The translations under genes and the position numbers were made by a program. Source: Athripsodes cinereus (lineage: Eukaryota; Arthropoda; Insecta; Trichoptera; Leptoceridae). From it: 64,000 nucleotides of DNA. Location: positions 6,510,001-6,574,000 of the forward strand of contig OX388322.1 in assembly GCA_947579605.1 (NCBI GenBank), in the 5' to 3' direction. Position 1 is the first letter of the stretch. Each line of letters opens with the position of its first letter. Under the pieces are notes generated by a model. It was not told the DNA's origin and made no database searches. It was given only the letters and a program-made list of their open reading frames with translations. This document shows, piece by piece, positions 54,852 to 64,000 of the stretch.

Positions 54852-55386
54852 CATTATTTCCTAAACTATGGGTAGCGACCCACCAGTGGGTCGTGAATGA
54901 ATAATATTGAGTGGGCACTTATGAATGATTCGCTACTGTATTTTATTTTTTATTTATTTAATACATTTTACAGGGATACAGACAGTCATAAACAGGTAAC
55001 AATAAATAAAATCATATAAAGCCATAAATGGACCAGTAAAGTCCCCTATCATTACCAATATGTAATACAAACAATGAATGCAACAACAGTGCCAGACATA
55101 TAAATTTAAACAATCCTAAGCATGAAACAAATACAAAGAACAAAAAAAAAAAAAAAAACACAATATGATTTTGCTAAAATTCAGAATTCATAAAAGATTA
55201 ATAAGATTATAAGACATGAATATTGAAGAGGGACCCACCTCTACCCGGATATCTCAGGAGTTGTGAATAAAAAAATGTTGCTGGAGCAATGTTTGGAGAA
55301 AAAAAATCTAAAAGGTGGGTCCCAAGATTGGAAATTTTTCTTAGACGAATCGAAGCCCAGTCAACTCTGGGCTCTGGGAACCACTG
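54852..55386. mobile_element. hAT-type element with perfect 8-bp TSD
   Basis: TTTTAGGA is duplicated exactly at 54844-54851 and 55387-55394. The left end CATTATTTCCTAAACTATGG, GTAGCGACCCACCAGTGGGT is a worn CAGTGGTTCCCAAACTGTGG hAT end. The right end is GGGCTCTGGGAACCACTG. The interior holds an (AAAT)-rich LINE-like tail (about 54940-55010, minus) and an A18 run near 55142. No transposase recognised. Confidence 0.88.
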
Positions 55387-55426
55387 TTTTAGGATATTCA
55401 CCCACCTATTTCATTATGTAAAACTG

Positions 55427-55650
55427 TACTATACTATACCCTCACGCCGCTTCCCGCGTCTCACGCTTTAGTTTTACATATGTGCCACAGTTCATGTCCT
55501 TCTTTAGTTGGTCCATATACATAGGTGTCTCTTGGTCGGCCTCTACCATTTCTACCTTTGGTTCTGCCCTCCATGATGGTGATGAGCAAGCCTGGGTGTC
55601 TGATGTTGTGGCTAATCCAGTTAGCTCGTTATTGTATGAACCCTGGACCT
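55427..55650 (-). mobile_element. LINE related to LINE-B, 3' stub
   Basis: Minus reading: NWISHNIRHPGLLITIMEGR, TKGRNGRGRPRDTY, frameshift, MDQLKKDMNCGTYVKLK. The 3' end is GGCGTGAGGGTATAG then TATAG, the same tail as LINE-B, although the coding part differs (GRPRDTY-DQLKKDM). Confidence 0.75.
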
Positions 55651-55654
55651 ACTA

Positions 55655-56462
55655 AATGAAAATAACCCAATTATAAAACTATCGAGAACTTCTATCTACC
55701 TCTCAGCATAATATCTCCGAAATGTAGATACTCCATGTCATAAACATGCATTTTGTCTGTCAACCATTTGACATGCCTAAAAAAGAAATATTATTTTATT
55801 CAGGTGTGGTCATATTGTAAACATATTATTATAATAATGTTTGCGTATGAAAATAAAAATATTGATAACAATCATTATATTATAAAATTTGTAACAATTT
55901 ATTAAGCTTCATCAATCTCAAACTATATAATTATATTATCGATGTTATATACTGAATCAATTCTAAATAACGGTTGTATAAAAATGTTAAGTAAGCTGCC
56001 CAATTTTTTGAGGAAAGCTAATTTAACCAATAAAATTAACCCTAACCATGATTCTGATTTTTTTCTGTATATAGATTTTCTATGGGTAGATACCCATGCT
56101 TATTAATGTAAATACAATATTCTAATATTGAAATATTCTAATATTGACACTTTCATTTTTCGATATCGTAGCTTAACACATTGTCGCATAACTATATACA
56201 TCAAGCCATACATTGTCGTATAGTTACTATAGTGTTGGTGATAATGCGTCAACTCTCAACTCGTATGCGAGTGAAAGTGTTTGTATAAGAGTAATAAATA
56301 AATAATAGGTATGTATGCTGTATTGTAATAAGTTTAATATTGTATTAAAGTGTTCATTGTTTGTTACAAGCATGGTCGTGTGTTGGTTCCATATCTGGAC
56401 TGTTTGGTGTTAACGGGATATGAAACATCAATGAATGAACTTTTTATTTTTTATAATATCTC
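55655..56462. other. AT-rich DNA, no feature seen
   Basis: No recognised element. Confidence 0.5.
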
Positions 56463-56464
56463 GT

Positions 56465-56690
56465 TGAGTTTCCAGCAAAAATTAGGCTGTCCTCTATTTC
56501 CAATCTTAATTGTTAGTCTTATTATTTTTTGTAAGTTTTCGAGTGTCCTATAAAAGGAAGATATTCGTAAAACAATCACTTATAAGACATTCAATATCTT
56601 CGAATCAGCGATGAAGTATCCATCTTGAATGTTATATTTTTTATAGGGACGGAAAAGACAACTTTCATGTTAATTGTTTATCGATGTTAT
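56465..56690 (+). repeat. GTATAG repeat, 5' two-thirds
   Basis: TGAGTTTCCAGCAAAAATTA, TTTGTAAGTTTTCGAGTGTC, CTATAAAAGGAAGATATTCG, TAAAACAATCACTTATAAGA, CGAATCAGCGATGAAGTATC, CATCTTGAATGTTATATTTT, GGGACGGAAAAGACAACTTT, CATGTTA. The last ~60 bases are absent. Confidence 0.85.
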
Positions 56691-56694
56691 TTTT

Positions 56695-57652
56695 ACAGCT
56701 AACCATTGTATGAGGTCATATAATGTAAATTCAATTCACGAAAATACTATATAAGTCTTAGAAAAGACAGCGTCACCTTACTTGGTATACTACGATTTTT
56801 TTAAACTGGCGAACTCGGTCATAAAATGTGCGAGCAAGAAGGATCGACTACCTGCTCCCGTCACACTCACATCTCTTATGGCAGGTAGTAGTAAGTTAGT
56901 AGTGATGGGTAAATTATGTTCGATGTTACTAAATAAAACATATATAAAAAGGATTAATATTTTTAAAAAAGGTGTTAATTTTTTGAAGACGCTTTTTCAA
57001 AAGTATAAAAAATATAGGTTTCAATTATAAAATGATACATGTCTACATAAATACGTCATATCATATTTATCCGTACACGTCATGTTATTAATGTTCTTAA
57101 TAATAAAATAAAGATATTTACTCCTAAAATGTAACTACAGACATTACTTAACATACTTTTTCAATAAAAGAAGCTAATCACATTAACATGTATGTTTTGA
57201 CATAAAAATCTTTTATTTTTAACATAAAAAAGGAAAATATATTTTTCTTTTCCAACCCAATGTGTACCAACTGTGGCGGACAAGTAAAAACAGGTCAGAA
57301 ATAGGATTAGAAATAGGATGTTATATTTACATACATCGAGTAACAGGACAATAAAGTTCGATGTATCGATATCCGTAACACAAATTGTCACCTCTATGCA
57401 ATCTAACTGGATTTATTTTTTTATTATTGGAGTTGCCAATTCATTTGGATCATAGTATAGTGTTCCGGATGGGACTTTAACTAGCAACCCGTCTTTTCGG
57501 GGCACTATCAAATAAGGTGACTTTGTCTTTTCTAAGCCTTTTATGGTGGTTCCGGGTGTTAAATTTATGCACGTTTATTATTTGCGATTATACCGTGATG
57601 GTATAGATAGATTTTTCACTTTTTTCACCTATGCATATCACTAACTTACTTA
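56695..57652. other. AT-rich DNA, no gene seen
   Basis: 56847-56890 contains ACTACCTGC..GCAGGTAGT, a hairpin with a ~25-base loop. 57592-57611 (TACCGTGATGGTATAGATAG) is a GTATAG tail. Frame 56782-57030 has no recognised domain. Confidence 0.45.
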
Positions 57653-57653
57653 C

Positions 57654-57840
57654 CTACTTCTTATGGCCGAAAAGCCCTTGTAGGGCCTTTGCCTCCAAAA
57701 CAATAGATCTCCAAGCCTTTCCATCTTGAGCAATGGATTGCAAATCGTCTTTAGCATTAAGCTCCTCTAGATATCGGTTGATGTTATCTAACAAGCATTG
57801 TCTTGGTCTGTCTAACAGTCTTCTGCCCTCGGGTATAACC
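57654..57840 (-). mobile_element. LINE-F 3' stub, intact C-terminal frame
   Basis: About 60 codons are open on the minus strand without a start codon: PEGRRLLDRPRQCLLDNINR, YLEELNAKDDLQSIAQDGKA, WRSIVLEAKALQGLFGHKK and stop (57654-57656). GRR---RPR---LD-I---L---------A-DG--WR--V-EAKA--G is the standard ORF2 C-terminus. Different family from LINE-A to LINE-E. Confidence 0.85.
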
Positions 57841-57844
57841 TACA

Positions 57845-58212
57845 GAATTCCTTCTCCCGATGCATATGCATATTACATAATATTAATACTTCCTTCTCTT
57901 CTTCAGTTATAGTAGCTTTGATATTATATTGGCTTCATTGACATTCGGGCAAATTGACATTTACAGAGTCCCAACCCATAAGATAATTATAACATAACAG
58001 ATTTTTTAGAAAATTTTAACTTTTGCTTTTTTTCTCAAGACTAATGAGACTGAAGGACTGATTTCTAGTATTTTGGGATTTTTTATTTTTAAATTTATTT
58101 TGACTTTATTTAGAAAATTTTAACTTTTGCTTTTTTTGACATTTCTGGTAAGAGTGAAATCTTTGCTGGTCCACATGTTGAGTGTATTAATTGTTAACAT
58201 GTTATGTTATGA
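57845..58212. other. AT-rich DNA with a local duplication
   Basis: AGAAAATTTTAACTTTTGCT and TTTTTT occur twice, near 58009-58035 and 58110-58138. No element recognised. Confidence 0.5.
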
Positions 58213-58214
58213 CT

Positions 58215-58330
58215 GTTTAAAGTGATATGAACTGTGGCTCATACGTAGAGCTGAAAAGGCTGGCTGAGAATAGAGACGAATGGAGAAGAAAAACCAAACT
58301 CGTTGCAGACCAATCCAATGGATTGTAACT
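58215..58330 (+). mobile_element. LINE-J 3' stub
   Basis: Forward frame: YVELKRLAENRDEWRRKTK, LVADQSNGL and stop. LKRLAE-R-EWRR is a LINE ORF2 C-terminus. Related to 37630-37815 and, more weakly, 29405-29525. Confidence 0.7.
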
Positions 58331-58334
58331 CATT

Positions 58335-58788
58335 ATATATAATATTGTTAAAATAAAAAAATAACAGTAGTGATACCATTTCTTTTTAATCCTTCTTCAT
58401 AATTTTTAAACGTTATTTTTTTAAACCATGCTACAGACCCTTAAATGTTTATTGTCCTTTTCCGTCGTCTTCCAAATTTGGAGTGCATACAATTGTTTGT
58501 TTTGTTGTGTTGGAGTACTCATTAAAATCGTGTGAGTGTAGGCATAATTGATTTATTTTCATACACATTCATAAAAAGAATTCGTCTTCCTCTTGTGCCA
58601 GTTATTTTTTTGGTGATAGGAGCCTTAAATGTCCTAATGAAGTCAGTTCATCTTTTACAAATTTCATTCGGATGTTTCCTCAGTTTTATTTCAATGTTTT
58701 CAGAAAATTCGATGAAGTCCAATATTGCATGCAGACATTTGTGACTGACTGCATTATCGTTAATTTTTGACAATCATCTTATGTGTGT
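58335..58788. other. Unassigned; long hydrophobic frame
   Basis: Frame 58532-58744 and its complement do not match a family I know. It may be decayed retroelement sequence (the minus strand has a GTRGRRI-like stretch). Confidence 0.35.
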
Positions 58789-58789
58789 T

Positions 58790-58930
58790 TTACATCATGA
58801 TATCCCTCACAAGTGAGTAGATAATTGACAAACACGTAATGAACATACAGATCGTCTTCTATGTGCAATAAAAAAAATAAGACGTTCAGGATAGGTGGCA
58901 TATCTCATCACTGCAGAATTGATATTTTTA
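58790..58930 (-). repeat. GTATAG repeat, 3' half
   Basis: CATCATGATATCCCTCACAA, ACACGTAATGAACATACAGA, TCGTCTTCTATGTGCAATAA, AAGACGTTCAGGATAGGTGG, CATATCTCATCACTGCAGAA. Confidence 0.8.
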
Positions 58931-58934
58931 ATAC

Positions 58935-59962
58935 ATAATTTTATTTATTTATCTATTTATTAAACTATAAACGGCTGTTGCTTTTTTTAATAACAATAAA
59001 AACCCAATATTTTACTCAGTACAATTTACATCAATACATAATATCATTTCTCTACACTCCATACAATTTATTCCATATAAACACAAGAAGAAAAACAATA
59101 CAAAAAGTATAACAAAATTAAAATATATTACAAACTTTAGAAATTGATGTTAATATTATAAATTATAAAATAACATAATCAAAACAACCATTCAGTGCAA
59201 ACAACATACATGCATGCATAAATATGCACAATCATATAACTGATATCATTATACCTGATACTATACAAATATATAAGATTGAATTGTGTTATACCTTGTT
59301 TTAATCATTATTGTGTGCATTAAATTATCTAATATGATATTATTAACATGTAAAAAGCTGTGAAGTATCAAAAATAAAAAAAAATAAAAATACACGACAG
59401 TCATAAAATTGCATTCAAATAAACATAATATGCATTTTTATTTATATCTGAATGGATCTGTGTCTGTTGTTGTTAATACATATGTGTGTATGTTGGTCAG
59501 TAAAGTTACCGAGAACCTATTTTTGACAGATGAGACCTAAATTCTATCTACTTATGCCGGTCACTGTCCCATTAGGAGCCGTGATGTGACTTTGTGCACT
59601 GGCATCCATAACTCTCAACACAATCATACCCTCAATATGCATTCTAATATTTATTATTAGAATTTTAATTTTTGACATATTGCTAAACATTTCATTGACA
59701 TTCAATACTGACACTCCAATATTTTGTGATTTGACTAAAGTTATTGATATTATAAATTGATTCCCATTTGTGTTTTGTTCTTCGACAGTTTTTTGTTCTT
59801 ATCTTGCTCCAACTGTATTGTGAATGAGATATTTGATTTGTATAATTTTTTTGTCTATTTTTTAACATGTAAAAGGCTCATGCCGTGGATATGTAAATAA
59901 ATTATTTATTTTAATCACTCGCTCTGTTATTAGATTGAAAATTTTCTTTCTACATAATATAA
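58935..59962. other. AT-rich DNA, no feature seen
   Basis: It begins with a (TTTA)-rich run (58940-58965) that could be the complement of a LINE tail. No coding sequence. Confidence 0.5.
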
Positions 59963-59964
59963 TT

Positions 59965-60215
59965 AATTTTGTCTAGAGGAATTTCCAGCAATGGTAATGC
60001 TTTTCACTCTTCTCTGCAAATTTTCGAGCATGCGAAAATCAGATTTATTCGTCACATGACGTATGAGACATTTAACATTTTGAATTTAACAATGAGGTAT
60101 GCGACTCATGCTGATTTGTCCTATTTTTCAATGGTTCGGGGAGAACGATTCACAGGTTTATTAGGTACATGCAGTTGTTCTGCTGTGGAAGATGTGGTGA
60201 TGGTGTACATATAGT
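59965..60215 (+). repeat. GTATAG repeat, full length, diverged
   Basis: GAGGAATTTCCAGCAATGGT, AAATTTTCGAGCATGCGAAA, TGAGACATTTAACATTTTGA, ATTTAACAATGAGGTATGCG, ACTCATGCTGATTTGTCC, GGTTTATTAGGTACATGCAG, TTGTTCTGCTGTGGAAGATG, TGGTGATGGTGTACATATAG. The 81-codon frame across it is incidental. Confidence 0.8.
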
Positions 60216-60299
60216 GAGTTACAGTGGGTTTAGCTCAAAACTCTGCTCAATTTCGGATGTGTGACAAAATGTATTATTTTATTTATATAGAGACATATT

Positions 60300-60460
60300 T
60301 ATAAGAAGAAAGCGGTTTTCTTGGCTTCAGAATATTCGGGAGTGGACCGGGATGAGAATTGTGAAGGAGATGTTTCGTGCTGCCCAGCACAGAAAAGATT
60401 TCTCCCAAGTGATCGTCGACGTCGGGGGGACCCGAAAAGACACGTAAAGAAGAAGAAGGG
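60300..60460 (+). mobile_element. LINE-A 3' stub
   Basis: Forward frame: KKAVFLASEYSG in one frame; the matching frame reads RKRFSWLQNIREWTGMRIVK, EMFRAAQHRKDFSQVIVDVG, GTRKDT and stop, then AGAAGAAGAAGG. Nearly identical in type to 41172-41335. Confidence 0.85.
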
Positions 60461-60464
60461 AGAC

Positions 60465-61392
60465 ATTTATAAACGACAATTTTGATACCCATTTGACGTT
60501 TCCGTTAGAGTTTCAAAATGGGAATGGCACGGTTCTAAATATTAAGATTACTTTTCTTGAGGCAGCCCACTTACCTTCAAATTTTTACCTTTGATTTTTT
60601 TTCTCATTTTGTAAAGTGAAATTACCAGTTGCATACTCAGAAAAGATAAAAAAGTTTATTAGATAAAATATTGGTGAATAAAAATTCAGGTATTGAATGA
60701 GTTCAGATTGGAATTAGCGGCATCTTCAGTGCATATTGGCACTGGGCCAGGACACGGTGGGTATTACTACTACTACTACTAATACTACTATCAATAGAAC
60801 AATATAATAAAAACTATATAGGTACCCATGTACGTAGGTGCCTGCAATGCACTGCGATTATACTATGCTAATATGTTACCTGGGATCAAGCATAATAACT
60901 GGACAGTGGACTCCACAGGGCCTTACCTATGTCTAATTGTTATAAATTTGAAGGCTCAGGTAAATGTGAAGAATATTGGATAGGCTCAGTCAGTATGAAA
61001 TTTATCGACTCTGAAGGACAATAATGCTTTTAATCGATAATAATAATTAATAATTTTTCCGAGATATTTTTATAATATTTTTCTATATTTTTTTTCTATA
61101 ATAATGGTAAAATGAACAAAGACAATTAAATGTGTTGATAAGATATTAAGTATTTAAATGTGATCTGACGTATTTGACTGAAAATTTACACCAGTTTAAG
61201 AGAAGCTGAAGTTGTTTGAGAAAATTTAAACTATATAGGAGATTATCTTGTATTTGGCTTATTGATAAATTTTCTTTTTTCGTATAATTTGTACGAAAAT
61301 ATTGTCGTTTTCGAAATATACAATCGATTCAATAACTCTTGTCTAACTTACTTCGTATTGTCTCATAATTTTATAATCTTATTTTTACATCG
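60465..61392. other. AT-rich DNA, no feature seen
   Basis: A (CTA)n run at 60765-60790 may mark an eroded GTATAG tail (GGTGGGTATTACTAC). Confidence 0.45.
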
Positions 61393-61394
61393 GC

Positions 61395-61565
61395 TATGTG
61401 GTGGGTCGATGTCGACAATACATCGATCTTGTGACAACGATATCAGGAATGTCGTGGAAAGAGGTGACACAATTGTGACAGAGACGTTCTGAACGAAGGA
61501 GACTGGTTTCTGACTTGTATTCGAAGGGGAGCATTAGAAAGCGAGATAATGAAGATGATGATGCG
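61395..61565 (+). mobile_element. LINE-C 3' stub, decayed
   Basis: TGTGGTGGGTCGATGTCGAC, AATACATCGATCTTGTGACA, ACGATATCAGGAATGTCGTG, GAAAGAGGTGACACAATTGT, TCTGAACGAAGGAGACTGGT, TTCTGACTTGTATTCGAAGG, then AATGAAGATGATGATG. Matches the LINE-C end at 11750-11880. Confidence 0.72.
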
Positions 61566-61569
61566 ATAG

Positions 61570-61975
61570 AGGTTTATTTCAATTCCTTCACATTTAAAAT
61601 TCAATTATATGAAACTCATAAAAAAAAATTACCATTTATTGTACTGTTCACTCCACAAACGCGTTTCATTTCATTATTAAGTATTTATTTTCACAAAACA
61701 TGACACACAAACACAACGCAATGAACGTTTCATGAAAATATTCGCGCGTTTTAATAATTACGAGATTATAAATATTGCCTGTGATGCTAATGAAGTCGCG
61801 TATTCTTGATTCTTAGTCCAATTCGGAAAAATGTTTTGGGAATATATCTTCCTCTTTTTCCTGTTGTGGGAGATCATTGATATATTTTGTCTGAAACAGG
61901 TCATTGCGATAATGTTCCTTCTACCTTTTCAAAGGTTTCCTACCATTTTCCTTCTACCTTTTCAAAGGTTTTCCT
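61570..61975. other. AT-rich DNA, no feature seen
   Basis: A CCTTCTACCTTTTCAAAGGT TTTCC word is duplicated (61917-61940, 61949-61973) just before the tandem array. Confidence 0.5.
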
Positions 61976-61977
61976 GA

Positions 61978-62447
61978 TAGATTTTGACCTAATGGTGTTA
62001 CTTTGTGAATTTTTCAATATCCTGTTTTGATTCTCAATATCCTCAGTAGACTTAATATGAGATTCTGGATTTAATTACCATTTAAGTAAATAAATAGATT
62101 TTGACCTATTGATGTTACTTTGTGAGTTTTTGCAAAATTCCGTCTTAATTCTCAATATCCTTAATAGATTTAATATGAGATTCTTGATTGAATTACCATT
62201 AAAGTAAGCAAATAGATTTAGACCTATTGATGTTACTTTATGAGTTTTTGCAAAATCCCGTCTTGATTCTCAATATCCTTAATAGATTTAATATGAGATT
62301 CTTGATTTAATTACCATTAAAGTAAGCAAATAGATTTTGACCTATTGATGTTACTTTGTGAGTTTTCCAAAATCCCATCTTGATTCTCAATATTCTCTGT
62401 AGACTTTATATGAGATTCTAGATTCAATTGTCGTATAAGTAAAAAAA
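61978..62447. repeat. Tandem array: four ~118-bp units
   Basis: AGATTTTGACCTA or a near variant begins at about 61978, 62096, 62214 and 62332, a spacing of 118. Units contain TGATGTTACTTTGTGAG, GATTCTCAATATCC, TTTAATATGAGATTCT and TTACCATTAAAGTAA. Units 2 and 3 are closest; outer units are more diverged, as in an ageing array. Non-coding. Confidence 0.93.
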
Positions 62448-62449
62448 AT

Positions 62450-62860
62450 TCCAACATATAGATCAAGCTCCTACATTCAATAGGATACAATTATATGCCA
62501 GATTCAATTAAGCAATGAGGTTTATGGAATGTTTTTTGTCTATAGCACAGAAATAGGTTTTATGGTAATTTCAAGTCCACTGATTATTAATATTATGAGA
62601 AATGAAGTGATGATAACAATTATAATAAACTAGACAATTTGCTTTAAAATAAATGCGCCGTTTTGTGAAGAATCGTCGCAAGGACCCATTTAAGAATCAT
62701 TACACCACCAGAACAATAGGGTAGCTTCAATCTTGCTTTGAATACATTATTCTGCTGGCTTTTATGGGGTAGGTATGCCGTGGTGGCATAGATACCTACT
62801 GAAAAGCCAAAGGATTCAAAATTTTCGAGTCTTATTATAAAAGTTAATAAAGCTTTTCCA
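62450..62860. other. AT-rich DNA with small fragments
   Basis: 62652-62665 (ATGCGCCGTTTTGTGAAGAA) recalls the LINE-D end. 62765-62803 (GGGGTAGGTATGCCGTGGTG, GCATAGATACC) recalls the GTATAG tail. Confidence 0.4.
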
Positions 62861-62861
62861 T

Positions 62862-63050
62862 TGAGCACCCGGTAAAGAATTGGTCTCCCACTCTTCTCCA
62901 CATCTTAAATTCAGTGATGAGGTTTGGCACCCATTCTAAATGTCTTGAATGTGTATTGACAGTTTGCATGTTTATTATATGCAGCTGGTCTGCTGGCTAC
63001 CCATATTATATCCATAACTTGTAGCATATGCCGTGATGGTATAGTAGTAT
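62862..63050 (+). repeat. GTATAG repeat, with an internal deletion
   Basis: TTGAGCACCCGGTAAAGAAT, TGGTCTCCCACTCTTCTCCA directly followed by CATCTTAAATTCAGTGATGA, GGTTTGGCACCCATTCTAAA, GTTTGCATGTTTATTATATG, CAGCTGGTCTGCTGGCTACC, GTAGCATATGCCGTGATGGT, ATAGTAGTATAG. The TTTTCGAGTGTCC..AAAACATC block is missing, and a short insertion precedes the tail. Confidence 0.9.
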
Positions 63051-63054
63051 AGTA

Positions 63055-63460
63055 TTATTAAAGTTGTATCTACTTGAACTGATTTTTTTTAAATACAACT
63101 ATATAATTATGTTCACTGAAAAAGGTCAAAGCTCATAACTTATTATCGCCGTACCTTATTGTATGAGTTGCCATATCGCAATAAAATCTTTAAAAAGTTT
63201 ATAAACATGGATTATTGATTGATTTTTATCAACTCACAAATTACTTCATAATTATTTTTTATTCTGCCCAGTTCCTCGTGGAAACAGAAGAAAGAAATAA
63301 ATACAAAAACATATCAATCACAAAATGAAAATTGATAACTAATGAACACGATGATAATATTTATAAAAAGTCATATGCAACAAAGAATTAGATAGTTAAT
63401 TTGATAACGATAATCAAATCACACAAATTTTGCGTGTACCATTACTAAAGCTAAATTTTT
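63055..63460. other. AT-rich DNA, no feature seen
   Basis: No recognised element. Confidence 0.5.
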
Positions 63461-63618
63461 GCTGGTCGAACAGCGCTGAAATAAGAGCTCAACCACGCCA
63501 TGAAGCACTGTTGCGGTATTGTTTACTACATAAACGTATGAGAGCGAATGCGTCACTATTGATCCTGCACAGGGTGTTGTGGTGTGGTCGAGCTCTTATT
63601 GTAGCGCTGCTCGAGCCG
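63461..63618. mobile_element. Fold-back element (imperfect arms)
   Basis: CAGCGCTGAAATAAGAGCTC, AACCACGCCATGAAGCAC at the left faces GGTGTGGTCGAGCTCTTATT, GTAGCGCTG at the right. Arms of ~45 bp with several mismatches. It starts CAG and ends CTG, but I see no clear duplication. The 66-codon frame across it (63430-63630) is probably incidental. Confidence 0.75.
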
Positions 63619-63769
63619 GGGGAAAAGTAGCTTAATCGTTATAAGAGTTTTTTTTTTATATTACAATCATATACCAACAAGCACAACAAAAAGGTTATAC
63701 CGTAAACGATGAAGAACATATATAATCAATGCTGCGCTCTATAACAGACATAAATGTAGTATTACTTGA

Positions 63770-64000
63770 ACCACTCACCCTCCAACCCACGTCCACTCCA
63801 GCATCCCCGAAGTATCCAATGAACCTCTAGAACCTGAGAGCTCTGGGAGGTCCCTCAGACACAAGAGGAAGAGCCCGATATTATATGCCACCGCCCAAAA
63901 AAGTATTGGAACACTATCTATCACCTCTATCTGTGATGTAATGGAGGAGAGAGGTTGCTCTTGGCTATGTCATGTCTACATGAAAGGAAGAAGAATGTGT
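63770..64000 (+). other. Unidentified open frame running off the right edge
   Basis: After TGA at 63767-63769 the frame stays open for all 77 remaining codons to the last base. It has markedly higher GC than its surroundings. The translation includes VHSSIPEVSNEPLEPESS, LRHKRKSPILYATAQKSIGT and CDVMEERGCSWLCHVYMKGR. Not recognised; no Met-based start or splice site can be fixed. It may be an exon (a CTCCAG at 63794-63799 is one possible acceptor) or a transposon ORF. Confidence 0.35.

Noticed and set aside
60715..60760. Another CTGAAGA motif (minus strand), possible hammerhead
   Set aside because: No stem II followed by GAAA downstream.

Overview
This 64-kb window is AT-rich, intron- or intergenic-type nuclear DNA from an animal, most probably an insect. 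The evidence is a mariner remnant, hAT-type elements, a tRNA-headed SINE with a poly-A tail, many 3' stubs of arthropod-style non-LTR retrotransposons (LINEs) and (AAT)n/(AAAT)n microsatellites. I cannot name the species or order. No host protein-coding gene is convincing. Every open frame is either a shadow, a LINE C-terminus or repeat-derived, apart from one 77-codon open stretch that runs off the right edge (63770-64000). I see no bacterial genes, operons, CRISPR arrays or real RNA genes.

Layout. 1-9 kb: a head-to-head fusion of two LINE stubs, a 42-bp tandem array, a fold-back, a LINE end and a SINE. 9-21 kb: SINEs, two fold-back MITEs of one family, a LINE stub split by an insertion, and a ~1.05-kb hAT-type element with TSDs. 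21-26 kb: a SINE, four near-identical 162-bp tandem units, a SINE split by other repeats, and a mariner remnant fused to another repeat. 26-43 kb: mostly sparse AT-rich DNA with short LINE ends and a near-perfect 98-bp-arm fold-back at 34 kb. 43-56 kb: a third fold-back MITE, several LINE ends, another fold-back, and two hAT-type elements with 8-bp duplications. 56-64 kb: LINE ends, a 118-bp tandem array, a fold-back and the edge ORF.

The commonest component is a short (~245 bp) degenerate repeat, called here the 'GTATAG repeat', with roughly thirty full or partial copies on both strands. It has a recurrent 5' end and a 3' end that runs into variable short microsatellites. Its last ~38 bases closely match the 3' end of one LINE family in the window (LINE-B), which suggests it was mobilised by that LINE. 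Family names used below (LINE-A to LINE-J, K-tail, R-repeat, F-repeat) are labels local to this window, not database names. Almost all copies are old, truncated and nested, so the window reads as a graveyard of mobile elements.
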